Below, one piece after another: positions 1 to 6,431 of a DNA stretch of 44,945 nt (positions within the stretch are counted from its first letter, which is position 1; every line of letters starts with the position of its first letter). This stretch comes from an uncultured Bacteroidales bacterium (GTDB lineage: Bacteria; Bacteroidota; Bacteroidia; Bacteroidales; UBA932): NCBI GenBank assembly GCA_944326225.1, contig CALVDI010000014.1, forward strand, positions 1 to 44,945, read 5' to 3'. The position numbers and the translations under genes are program-made. The notes under the pieces were generated by a model. It did no database searches and was not told where the DNA came from. It was given only the letters and a program-made list of their open reading frames with translations.

Positions 1-380
1 TTCCTGCCCTTTATCTTTTTGTTTCCGTCTATTCCCCTTTGACCATCAATATGATGGGAGGTCCTGACACTCCTTGAATCGATGATTCCAAGGCTGGGAC
101 TCTCCTCTCTGCCTGAAAGACGCCGCACAATGCCGCGGAGGGTGTCGAAGATCTCTTCCAGCAAGCCCTCGTTCTTCCACTTGCTGAAATAGTAATACAC
201 TGTCTGCCACGGAGCGAAATCCGAGGGGAGCATTCTCCACTGCACGCCGGTCTTCACGATGTACAGGATGCCGTCAAAAACAGAGCGCAGTGAATATTTT
301 CTGAATCTTTCTTTGGGGTCTAACATATTTTTTATAACTTGCCACTGTTTATCAGTCAGGTTGGTTGGGTACTTATGCAT
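1..380 (-). CDS. IS5-family transposase, N-terminal part (partial)
   Basis: DDE transposase of an IS5-type element, which cuts and joins the element's ends. The frame starts at ATG 378-380 (protein begins MHKYPTNLTDKQWQVI) and stays open to the window edge, giving about 126 residues. The N-terminal part matches the DUF4096-type domain of IS5 transposases (LTDKQW..I, then RSVFDGILYIVKTGVQWRML, then the WQTVYYYFSKW segment). The first catalytic Asp lies in the motif LGIIDSRSVRTS near residue 103. No frameshift is seen in the visible part. The remaining catalytic residues are outside the window, so I cannot say whether the enzyme is intact. Confidence 0.85.
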   Translation of the reverse strand, partial: MHKYPTNLTDKQWQVIKNMLDPKERFRKYSLRSVFDGILYIVKTGVQWRMLPSDFAPWQTVYYYFSKWKNEGLLEEIFDTLRGIVRRLSGREESPSLGIIDSRSVRTSHHIDGQRGIDGNKKIKGR

Positions 381-476
381 AACTTTAATGTCTTGATAAC
401 CATAAAGTTACGAAAAATATCCCAATTAACCTACTGATTTACAACTAATTATAAATAAATTTAAACAGATTCTAAC
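1..476 (-). mobile_element. IS5-family insertion sequence, 5' part (runs off the left edge)
   Basis: The first ~476 bases are the upstream end of an insertion sequence whose transposase reads leftwards out of the window. The probable terminal sequence lies at about 455-476: read on the minus strand it contains AGAATCTGTTTAAATTTA, which resembles the end sequence I remember for IS5-group (IS1031/IS427-like) elements of Bacteroidota. The exact boundary and target duplication cannot be fixed because the other end is outside the window. The element ends only a few bases before the start codon of the lipoprotein gene at 480. Confidence 0.65.
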
Positions 477-479
477 AGT

Positions 480-1181
480 ATGAAAAAGTTTATTTTAATT
501 TTAACGGCAATCATCACCATAGCGTCCCTGCTCTTCGCAGGCGGATGTGAGAAAAACAAAATCGGTACGGACAATAAGGCTAATCCAGACATTGTGGATA
601 TTGGCACAAGTGTTACAGGGCATTTCATAAACCTATATGTCATACCTGACAGCATAAGTATCGGTAATACTACCTACTTTGATACAGACAGTACCTGGAC
701 TCTGATATTCAAAGGCGATGACATTACGCATCAGTACAAGGACTCGGCCATGCTCAGGAAGCTCTCTGAGTCACTGGGAGACACATCCTACACAGAACCG
801 ACTACCCCTAGTTATGCAAGGGCCGTTGCGGGGACTGTATATTCGGTGGACGTCGTCTGCGACAGGGACTTTCTCGGTGTAGAGGCCGGCAAGAGTCTCG
901 GCGGTATAGTGATGCTGAGGGCCCTGTCGGCATACGAGTTCATCCAAAGCGGCTATACAGCCACATTCGACATGCCTTATTGGATAGACTATCCAAAGTC
1001 GAATCTTTATCCGATAGAGACCGTCGGAACGGAGATAGGCACTGACGGACTGAAAGCCATAGAGCCAAGGTGCCGACTGCATTTCACCGAGATACCCGAA
1101 GGTATAGGCGAGTGTACTTTCACCGTGACGGTCAGTGTAGATGACAGACAACTCCAATGCTCAGTCACGCAGAGTTTCTAA
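480..1181 (+). CDS. Hypothetical lipoprotein
   Basis: 233-residue protein of unknown function. It begins with a lipoprotein signal peptide: MKK, a hydrophobic stretch, and a lipobox AGGC with Cys23 as the probable lipidated residue, so it is expected at the cell envelope. The rest is rich in beta-type sequence with no motif I recognise; it resembles the many family-specific Bacteroidota lipoproteins of the DUF type. The ATG at 480 lies only a few bases from the insertion-sequence end, so the native promoter and leader are probably displaced and expression may depend on the element. A good hairpin terminator follows the stop codon. No partner gene is visible. Confidence 0.7.
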   Translation: MKKFILILTAIITIASLLFAGGCEKNKIGTDNKANPDIVDIGTSVTGHFINLYVIPDSISIGNTTYFDTDSTWTLIFKGDDITHQYKDSAMLRKLSESLGDTSYTEPTTPSYARAVAGTVYSVDVVCDRDFLGVEAGKSLGGIVMLRALSAYEFIQSGYTATFDMPYWIDYPKSNLYPIETVGTEIGTDGLKAIEPRCRLHFTEIPEGIGECTFTVTVSVDDRQLQCSVTQSF

Positions 1182-1200
1182 GCCACAATTATGCGCAAAG

Positions 1201-1241
1201 CGAAGAAAGCCTGCCGGATGTCCAGCAGGCTTCTTCGTTTT
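1201..1241 (+). terminator. Rho-independent terminator of the lipoprotein gene
   Basis: Inverted repeat CGAAGAAAGCCTGC / GCAGGCTTCTTCG (one bulged base) with a 10-base loop, followed by TTTT. It lies 20 bases after the lipoprotein stop codon. On the other strand it also sits directly after tRNA-Ala, so it may serve both genes. Confidence 0.8.
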
Positions 1242-1242
1242 G

Positions 1243-1316
1243 TGGAGCATACCGGAGTCGAACCGGTTACCTCGACACTGCCAGTGTCGCGCTCTAGCCA
1301 AATGAGCTAATGCCCC
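1243..1316 (-). tRNA. tRNA-Ala (anticodon GGC)
   Basis: 74-nt cloverleaf on the minus strand. The acceptor stem GGGGCAT pairs with ATGCTCC (one G-T pair), with discriminator base A. The anticodon arm is CGACA-CTGGCAG-TGTCG, giving anticodon GGC for GCC/GCU alanine codons. The T arm contains GGTTCGACTCC. No CCA is encoded. It stands alone, not in an rRNA operon, with its own promoter upstream. Confidence 0.93.
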
Positions 1317-1342
1317 GTCACCCACTCTCCTAAATGGGACTG

Positions 1343-1371
1343 CAAAGATAAGGCAATTTTTTTATTTACAA
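1343..1371 (-). promoter_or_regulatory. Bacteroidota-type promoter of tRNA-Ala
   Basis: On the minus strand a -7 box TATCTTTG (1343-1350) fits the TAnnTTTG consensus, with TTG (1369-1371) 18 bases further upstream. The predicted transcript start is about 20 bases before the tRNA 5' end. Confidence 0.55.
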
Positions 1372-1437
1372 AATATATTCATTTATACCGCAACTACCCT
1401 ATTCTCCGCATTTCTCCAAATGGGATACCGGCAAATA

Positions 1438-2013
1438 CTATCCAAGCAGTCCGTCAACGGCATTCCAGTCTACCAGACTCCACCATGCGTTGAGGTAGTC
1501 AGCCCTGCGGTTGCGGTAATCTATGTAATAGGCGTGCTCCCATACATCGACAGTCAGCAGGGGGCGTAGTCCCTTGCGCATGGGGTTTCCGGCATTCGGC
1601 TCCGCGGTGATCGAAAGATTCCCCTCGCCGTCCGATACCAGCCAGGCCCATCCCGAGCCGAACAGTGACACGGCTGTCTGAGTGAACTGCGTCTTGAAGT
1701 CATCGAAGCTTCCGAAGGCTTTCTCTATGGCTTTCAACAGCCTTTGAGGAATCTCCGGCTGTGATGGAGTGAAACCTTTGAAGAAAAATGTGTGGTTCCA
1801 GGTCTGGGCGGCATTGTTGAGAATGCCTCCTTCGGCTTTCATGATGATGTCCTCCAGGGAGGAACTCTCAAAAGGTGTTCCCTGAATCAGTCTATTAAGA
1901 TTGTCAATGTAGGTCTGCAGATGCTTTCCATAATGGAATTCCAATGTCTCGCGGCTCATTGCCGGTTCCAGTGCATCAAGCGCGTAGGGCAGTTCTGGTA
2001 ATAGATGTTTCAT
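1438..2013 (-). CDS. sodB: Superoxide dismutase [Fe/Mn]
   Basis: Converts superoxide to oxygen and hydrogen peroxide in the cytoplasm. The 191-residue length and motifs fit the Fe/Mn SOD family. The four metal ligands are in place: His27 (FHYGKH), His74 (TWNHTFF), Asp156 and His160 (DVWEHAYY). The family signature DVWEHAYY and the C-terminal W-rich segment are intact. Fe or Mn use cannot be settled by eye; anaerobic Bacteroidales SODs are often iron-loaded or cambialistic. The gene is monocistronic, with a promoter-like sequence 33-63 bases upstream of the start. Just beyond that promoter lies the 106-bp repeat array. Confidence 0.97.
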   Translation of the reverse strand: MKHLLPELPYALDALEPAMSRETLEFHYGKHLQTYIDNLNRLIQGTPFESSSLEDIIMKAEGGILNNAAQTWNHTFFFKGFTPSQPEIPQRLLKAIEKAFGSFDDFKTQFTQTAVSLFGSGWAWLVSDGEGNLSITAEPNAGNPMRKGLRPLLTVDVWEHAYYIDYRNRRADYLNAWWSLVDWNAVDGLLG

Positions 2014-2045
2014 GATACTAAATGGTTAAGTGCATTAATGATATC

Positions 2046-2076
2046 CCAAGATACGTACAATCTTCCGTCTTTCCAA
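2046..2076 (-). promoter_or_regulatory. Probable sodB promoter
   Basis: On the minus strand TATCTTGG (2046-2053) matches TAnnTTTG with one mismatch, and TTG (2074-2076) lies 20 bases upstream. It sits between the repeat array and the sodB start. Confidence 0.5.
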
Positions 2077-2103
2077 GAAAAACCAGGTATTTATTACATT
2101 TTC

Positions 2104-2574
2104 GGGGAAAGTGAACCGTTTTCGCCGAAATTCCCGGCACTTTCCCGGAGGTGGAAACGGCAAGTGCCGCCAGAGAGGCATGTGGAGCCGGTACCCCATC
2201 CGGCCGCGGGGGAAAGTGAACCATTTTCGCGGAAAAACCCGGCACTTTCCCGGGAGGTGGAAACGATGAGTGCGGCGAGAGAGGCCTGTAGAGCCGGTAC
2301 CCCGGCAGGCCACAGGGGAAAGTGAACCGTTTTCGCAGGAAAACCCGGCACTTTCCCCGGGGGTGGAAACGGCAAGTGCCGCGAGAGAGGCCTGTGGAGG
2401 CGGTACCCCGGCCGACCGCGGGGGAAAGTGAACCGTTTTCGCGGAAAAGTCCGGCACTTTCCCGGAGGTGGAAACGGCAAGTGCCGCCAGAGAGGCATGT
2501 GGAGCCGGTACCCCATCCCGCCGCGGGGGAAAGTGAACCGTTTTTGCGGAAAAGTCCGGCACTTTCCCCGGGGG
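2104..2574. repeat. Tandem array of ~106-bp imperfect repeats, 4 full copies plus a half copy
   Basis: The 578-bp gap between sodB and folA holds five copies of a segment starting GGGGAAAGTGAACC at about 2104, 2209, 2315, 2421 and 2526. The spacings are 105, 106, 106 and 105 bases. The last copy stops after ~49 bases. Each copy contains the arms GGGGAAAGTG and CACTTTCCC(C) around an inner TTTTCGCGGAAAA hairpin, then CGGCAAGTGCCG and GGTACC palindromes. Copies 1 and 4 are closest to each other (both have GGCATGTGGAGCC), and copies 2 and 3 share GGCCTGT and CCCCGGC. Open frames cross the array on both strands, but the copies change frame and no coding signature is seen. Confidence 0.9.
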
Positions 2575-2592
2575 TGAGTATTCCTTTATTCC

Positions 2593-3096
2593 TTAACGCC
2601 TGACGTAGGTTACAAATGAATAGTCATAGCCGGAGCGGTCATCGTGCCGGAGCTCAGAGCGCGTCATCTCCTTCCAGACAGCCGGGTCTATCTGAGGGAA
2701 AAACACCTCGGCGTCATCTATTACGGCCTCCACTTCGGTGATGTAAAGCCTGTCCGCCAGCGGCATGGCCTGACTGTAAAGCTGTCCTCCGCCTATGACG
2801 AACACTTCCTCCGCACCGAGTCCCGAGGCCTGAGCTTTGGCCAGAGCCTCCTCCAAAGTGCCGCAGAACTCCGCGCCACAACCTGCCGTAGCCGTATGAC
2901 GGCCGCTCACCACGATATTTTCCCTGCCCGGTAAAGGTCTCTCCCCAAGCGAAAGCCAGGTATTGTATCCCATAACGACAGGATGACCGTAAGTAACCTG
3001 CTTGAAGTATTTCAAGTCCCCGGATATGTGCCAGAGCATCTGATTGCCGCGTCCAATAGCGTTGTTACGCGCTTTTGCTACTATTATCGATATCAT
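2593..3096 (-). CDS. folA: Dihydrofolate reductase
   Basis: Reduces dihydrofolate to tetrahydrofolate with NADPH, regenerating the cofactor consumed by ThyA next door. The 167 residues fit bacterial DHFR. Visible signatures are IGRGNQMLWHISGDLKYFK, with Trp22 and the catalytic Asp27, then GYNTWLSLGERPLPGR and the cofactor-binding VIGGGQLYSQ. It is the second gene of a thyA-folA operon, 21 bases after thyA. The first repeat hairpin of the array lies about 20 bases past its stop, but there is no U-run to make it a standard terminator. Confidence 0.96.
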   Translation of the reverse strand: MISIIVAKARNNAIGRGNQMLWHISGDLKYFKQVTYGHPVVMGYNTWLSLGERPLPGRENIVVSGRHTATAGCGAEFCGTLEEALAKAQASGLGAEEVFVIGGGQLYSQAMPLADRLYITEVEAVIDDAEVFFPQIDPAVWKEMTRSELRHDDRSGYDYSFVTYVRR

Positions 3097-3117
3097 AGAC
3101 AGAGTTTTATTTTAAGG

Positions 3118-3912
3118 TTATACGGCTACCGGAGCCTTTATCGCCGGCCAGGGGTCGTAGCCCTCCAGAGTGAAGTCAGGATAATCAAAGTCGAAGACAG
3201 AATGTACGTCCGGATTGAGAATCATCCTGGGCAACGGTCTCGGAGTGCGGGAAAGCTGCTCACGCACCTGGTCGAAATGGTTGAGGTAGATATGCACGTC
3301 CCCGAAGGTATGTACGAAATCACCAGGGGTATATCCGCATTCCTGAGCGATCATCATGGTCAGCAGGGCATACGAGGCGATGTTGAACGGCACTCCCAGA
3401 AAGACATCCGCACTGCGCTGGTAGAGCTGGCAGGAGAGCCGGCCGTCGGCCACGTAGAACTGGAAGAGGGTATGGCAGGGGGGCAGGGCCATCCGGTCGA
3501 CTTCCGCCGGATTCCAGGCCGAGACAATATGCCTGCGGGAATCCGGATTGCGCTTGAGCGAGTCCAGCACCTGAGAGAGCTGGTCGATGGTCCGGCCGTC
3601 GGGAGCGGGCCAGGAACGCCACTGATGACCGTAGACAGGTCCCAGGTCTCCGTTCGCATCGGCCCATTCGTCCCAGATGGTCACCTTATGGTCATGCAGG
3701 TATTTGATATTGGTATCCCCCTTGATAAACCACAGCAATTCGTATATAATCGAGCGCAGATGGACTTTCTTCGTAGTCAGAAGGGGGAAACCCTCCGAAA
3801 GGTCAAATCTCATCTGATAGCCGAAAACAGACTTCGTGCCTGTGCCCGTCCTGTCGGACTTCACATGCCCGTGCTCCATGATATGCTGCAAAAGCTCCAG
3901 ATACTGCTTCAT
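3118..3912 (-). CDS. thyA: Thymidylate synthase
   Basis: Methylates dUMP to dTMP using methylene-tetrahydrofolate, releasing dihydrofolate for FolA. At 264 residues it has the same length as the E. coli enzyme, and the nucleophile Cys146 is at the identical position ([12 protein letters not shown]). The phosphate-binding RRH in [13 protein letters not shown] and the conserved [12 protein letters not shown] and [10 protein letters not shown] segments are intact. It leads the thyA-folA operon. A -7 box lies 22-29 bases upstream of its start, and its upstream gap is shared with the divergent ATPase gene. Confidence 0.98.
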   Translation of the reverse strand: MKQYLELLQHIMEHGHVKSDRTGTGTKSVFGYQMRFDLSEGFPLLTTKKVHLRSIIYELLWFIKGDTNIKYLHDHKVTIWDEWADANGDLGPVYGHQWRSWPAPDGRTIDQLSQVLDSLKRNPDSRRHIVSAWNPAEVDRMALPPCHTLFQFYVADGRLSCQLYQRSADVFLGVPFNIASYALLTMMIAQECGYTPGDFVHTFGDVHIYLNHFDQVREQLSRTPRPLPRMILNPDVHSVFDFDYPDFTLEGYDPWPAIKAPVAV

Positions 3913-3933
3913 GAGAAAATTCTAAAGTTCCTT

Positions 3934-3941
3934 CAAAGATA
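3934..3941 (-). promoter_or_regulatory. -7 box of thyA
   Basis: TATCTTTG on the minus strand fits TAnnTTTG. No clear TTG element is seen 19-21 bases upstream of it, so only the -7 half is supported. Confidence 0.45.
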
Positions 3942-3970
3942 GGCAATTTCTTTGAAAACGCCACTTCTCC

Positions 3971-4030
3971 GGCCAAGTGCCACATCAATTTTCGGCCAAG
4001 TGCCACATCAATTTCCGGCCAAGTGCCACA
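3971..4030. repeat. 23-bp direct repeat, 2.6 copies, upstream of the ATPase gene
   Basis: GGCCAAGTGCCACATCAATTT begins at 3971, 3994 and 4017, an exact 23-bp period. The first two copies are nearly identical, and the third diverges after GGCCAAGTGCCACA. The repeats lie between the thyA -7 box and the -33 element of the ATPase promoter, a position expected for operator sites. Confidence 0.9.
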
Positions 4031-4048
4031 ATGAATATTGTTAATATT

Positions 4049-4078
4049 TTGAAATTCAAAATATTATCTTTATTTTTG
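4049..4078 (+). promoter_or_regulatory. Promoter of the DUF4143 ATPase gene
   Basis: TTG (4049-4051), 19-base spacer, TATTTTTG (4071-4078): a full match to the Bacteroidota TTG-N19-TAnnTTTG pattern. It lies 21 bases before the ATG and about 20 bases after the last 23-bp repeat. Confidence 0.7.
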
Positions 4079-4098
4079 CTTCCACTAATTCTAAACAC

Positions 4099-5379
4099 AT
4101 GAATGATTATAAACCCAGAGTTGCCGACAGCCGTCTTACCGACCTTCTGGACGCTATGGGCGCAGTCCTGATAGAAGGCCCGAAATACTGCGGCAAGACT
4201 ACCCTTGCCGAACAGCATTCCGGCAGCATCCTGTATATGGCCGATCCCGAGATCAGGGAACAGAATATCACCATGGCCCAGACCAATATCAGCAGGCTTC
4301 TTCAAGGGACTGCACCGAGGCTCATAGATGAATGGCAGATAGCCCCACAACTCTGGGACGCGGTCAGAAATGAAGTGGATAAAAGAAAAGACGACGGACA
4401 ATTTATACTGACAGGCTCGGCTGTACCGCCGAAAACCGAAGAGATCTTTCATACCGGTACGGGCAGGATAGCGTGGCTGAGACTACGGACGATGAGTCTT
4501 TGGGAATCCATGGAGTCCACAGGTGATGTCAGTCTCGGAGCACTGTTCAGATCTGCTGATACTGTAGACGGAGCAAGTAATCTGGACATAGAACAGCTGG
4601 CATATATTATCTGCCGGGGCGGCTGGCCGAAGGCAGTATTGAAAAAAAGCCGGAAAGCCGCCTTGATACAGACTGAGGAATATTTCGAGACTGTAACACG
4701 GTTTGATATCTCCAGGGTGGACGATGTGGAGCGCGACCCTGAGACGGCACGGCGTCTCATGCGGTCCTACGCCCGCAATCAGGGCAGCCAGGCCAGTGCC
4801 GGTACAATACTGGCCGACCTGAAGGCCCATGAGGGCGACACTGTCAATGAAAACACTGTCTATTCCTATATCAAAGCCCTGAAGAAGATTTTCGTAATAG
4901 AAGACTCGCTCGCATGGAATCCCAACCTCCGCAGCAAGACCGCTGTACGTACTTCGGATACACGTTATTTCACCGATCCGTCCATTGCCACAGCCGCTCT
5001 GGGCCTCGGTCCGGAAGATCTTCTCAACGACCTCAATACTTTCGGGCTGCTGTTCGAGACACTGTGCATCAGAGATCTTAGAGTATATGCAGAGGCTATT
5101 GGAGGAAAAATATATCACTACAGAGACAAGAACAACCTTGAATGTGATGCCGTCATACACCTTAAGAACGGCAGATACGGCCTCGTAGAGATTAAACTCG
5201 GAGGCCACGACCTCATAGAGGAAGGAGCCGCGACTTTATCTGCTCTGGCAAATAAAATAGATACAGTCAAAATGCCTGCCCCGGCATTTATGATGATTCT
5301 GACCGGCACAGGCCAATATGCCTATAAACGTCCGAAAGACGGCATCCTAGTCGTACCTGTCGGATGTCTGAGAGACTGA
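4099..5379 (+). CDS. AAA-type ATPase with DUF4143 domain
   Basis: 426-residue protein of the widespread AAA_14/DUF4143 family. The N-terminal ATPase part has a Walker A motif GPKYCGKT (residues 27-34), a Walker B-like LIDEWQ near 75-80, and a sensor-like QFILTGSA. The C-terminal half fits DUF4143, with the nuclease-like segment Y-H-Y-R-D, ECDAVIHL, YGLVEIKLGG. That pattern (D-x(n)-ExK) resembles PD-(D/E)xK enzymes, but activity is not established for this family. Such genes are often multicopy and variably placed in Bacteroidota genomes. It is a lone rightward gene among leftward ones, and its last 33 bases overlap the end of the convergent downstream gene, which fits later insertion. Confidence 0.88.
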   Translation: MNDYKPRVADSRLTDLLDAMGAVLIEGPKYCGKTTLAEQHSGSILYMADPEIREQNITMAQTNISRLLQGTAPRLIDEWQIAPQLWDAVRNEVDKRKDDGQFILTGSAVPPKTEEIFHTGTGRIAWLRLRTMSLWESMESTGDVSLGALFRSADTVDGASNLDIEQLAYIICRGGWPKAVLKKSRKAALIQTEEYFETVTRFDISRVDDVERDPETARRLMRSYARNQGSQASAGTILADLKAHEGDTVNENTVYSYIKALKKIFVIEDSLAWNPNLRSKTAVRTSDTRYFTDPSIATAALGLGPEDLLNDLNTFGLLFETLCIRDLRVYAEAIGGKIYHYRDKNNLECDAVIHLKNGRYGLVEIKLGGHDLIEEGAATLSALANKIDTVKMPAPAFMMILTGTGQYAYKRPKDGILVVPVGCLRD

Positions 5380-6345
5380 GGGCAGCAGAAGCACTATGGG
5401 CAGATGGTCGCTGGCGCCGCCGTGCCACATCGGTCCGTAATAAGAGCGGCGCGGCTTGACTCCCAGGAATTTGCTGTCCTCCTCCAGGAGCATGGGATGG
5501 GAATATATCTCCATGACGGAGCCTTCCAGAGCCCCGCTCACGAGAAAATGGTCTATCAGCTCCCATCTGCCATTGTACTTCAGGCTCCCCTCCCCTCTTT
5601 CATACAGGTCAAGAGCCAGATTGACCAGACCTGTACCGGAGGCGAGGGACAATGCCGGCGGAGAATCCGGAGTGTCATTGAAGTCTCCTGTGACTATAAC
5701 GAAAGGCCGCTTTCCGCCAAGACTGTCCCTTAACGCCAGCACGGCCCGCGCCAGGGTGTCAGAGGCCGCCTGCCGGAAAGGCCGGGTGTACTCATCCCCG
5801 CCGAACTTTGAAGGCCAGTGATTGACAAATACATGAACGGTCTCCCCAGTCCCGGTCAGCACGCCCGCAACATAAAGAATATCCCTTGTGGGCCTGTCTC
5901 CACCTGTCAGCACTCCCAGCGTCCTGACATCCAGCACCCGGAAACCGTCCTGCCTGTAGATCAGAGCCACGTCTATCCCCCGGCGGTCCGGCGAATCCCG
6001 GTGTACTATACCGTATCCGAGCTTGGCCAGCGGAGTCCGCTCCACCAGCTGACGCAGCACCATCCTGTTCTCCACCTCGGCAAATGCCGCCAGCACAGGA
6101 AAATCCCCGTACCGGTCATGCATGGACAGCAGTGCCTTTGCTATCAGGTTGCGCTTATCCAGGAACTTGCTCCACGTCCAGTGCCTGTAGCCGCCAGGGG
6201 TAAACTCCTCGTCCACGGTAAGGCTGTCATCAAAGGGATCAAAATAATTCTCCAGATTCCAGAAAACCATATAGGGCCGCTGCCGGGCGCACACGGTTGC
6301 GGTCAGAAACACCGCAAATATCATCACTATTATCCTTCGCCTCAT
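5347..6345 (-). CDS. Secreted endonuclease/exonuclease/phosphatase-family protein
   Basis: 332 residues from the chosen start (MRRRIIVMIFAVFLTATVCA), which forms a signal peptide. An upstream in-frame ATG at 6393 lies inside the predicted promoter and terminator, so it is unlikely. Motifs of the EEP metal-dependent phosphoesterase fold are present in order: FWNLENYFDP, AEVENR, GIDVALIYR, VNHWPSKFGG, TGDFNDTPDS, ELIDHFLVS and the terminal GASDHLPI. The substrate is unknown; the family includes DNases, sphingomyelinases and phosphatases. It has its own promoter. The 3' end overlaps the convergent ATPase gene by 33 bases. Confidence 0.88.
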   Translation of the reverse strand: MRRRIIVMIFAVFLTATVCARQRPYMVFWNLENYFDPFDDSLTVDEEFTPGGYRHWTWSKFLDKRNLIAKALLSMHDRYGDFPVLAAFAEVENRMVLRQLVERTPLAKLGYGIVHRDSPDRRGIDVALIYRQDGFRVLDVRTLGVLTGGDRPTRDILYVAGVLTGTGETVHVFVNHWPSKFGGDEYTRPFRQAASDTLARAVLALRDSLGGKRPFVIVTGDFNDTPDSPPALSLASGTGLVNLALDLYERGEGSLKYNGRWELIDHFLVSGALEGSVMEIYSHPMLLEEDSKFLGVKPRRSYYGPMWHGGASDHLPIVLLLPSVSQTSDRYD

Positions 6346-6365
6346 ATCATACATGAATTTGGATA

Positions 6366-6395
6366 CAAACATACGAAAAACAGCCGGTCCCACAA
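6366..6395 (-). promoter_or_regulatory. Promoter of the EEP-family gene, inside the ppiD terminator
   Basis: TATGTTTG (6366-6373, minus strand) with TTG at 6393-6395, spacer 19. This is a full match to the Bacteroidota consensus. The -33 element falls in the loop of the ppiD terminator hairpin. It places the transcript start near 6360, which rules out the upstream ATGs at 6393 and 6372. Confidence 0.65.
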
Positions 6396-6410
6396 AGTGA
6401 AACCGGCTGC
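6375..6410 (-). terminator. Terminator after ppiD
   Basis: On the minus strand AGCCGGT, a ~13-base loop, ACCGGCT, then GTTTTTC. It lies about 20 bases after the ppiD stop and ends the mfd-to-ppiD block. Confidence 0.8.
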
Positions 6411-6431
6411 TGTATCGGAAAGCCTGCTCTC

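Noticed and set aside
1243-1316. Integrated element using tRNA-Ala as attachment site
   Set aside because: No second copy of the tRNA 3' end and no integrase gene are visible in the window.
2035-2562. Open frames of 93-175 codons on both strands across the 106-bp repeats
   Set aside because: Copies are spaced 105 or 106 bases, so the frame shifts between units and the predicted peptides do not repeat in register. This is better read as non-coding repeat DNA.
2104-2574. CRISPR array or retron-type RNA
   Set aside because: The whole 106-bp unit is repeated with no unique spacers, no cas genes are near, and no reverse transcriptase is in the window.
2983-3942. 319-codon open frame antisense to thyA and folA
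   Set aside because: A shadow of the highly conserved thyA frame on the opposite strand; no promoter or domain evidence.
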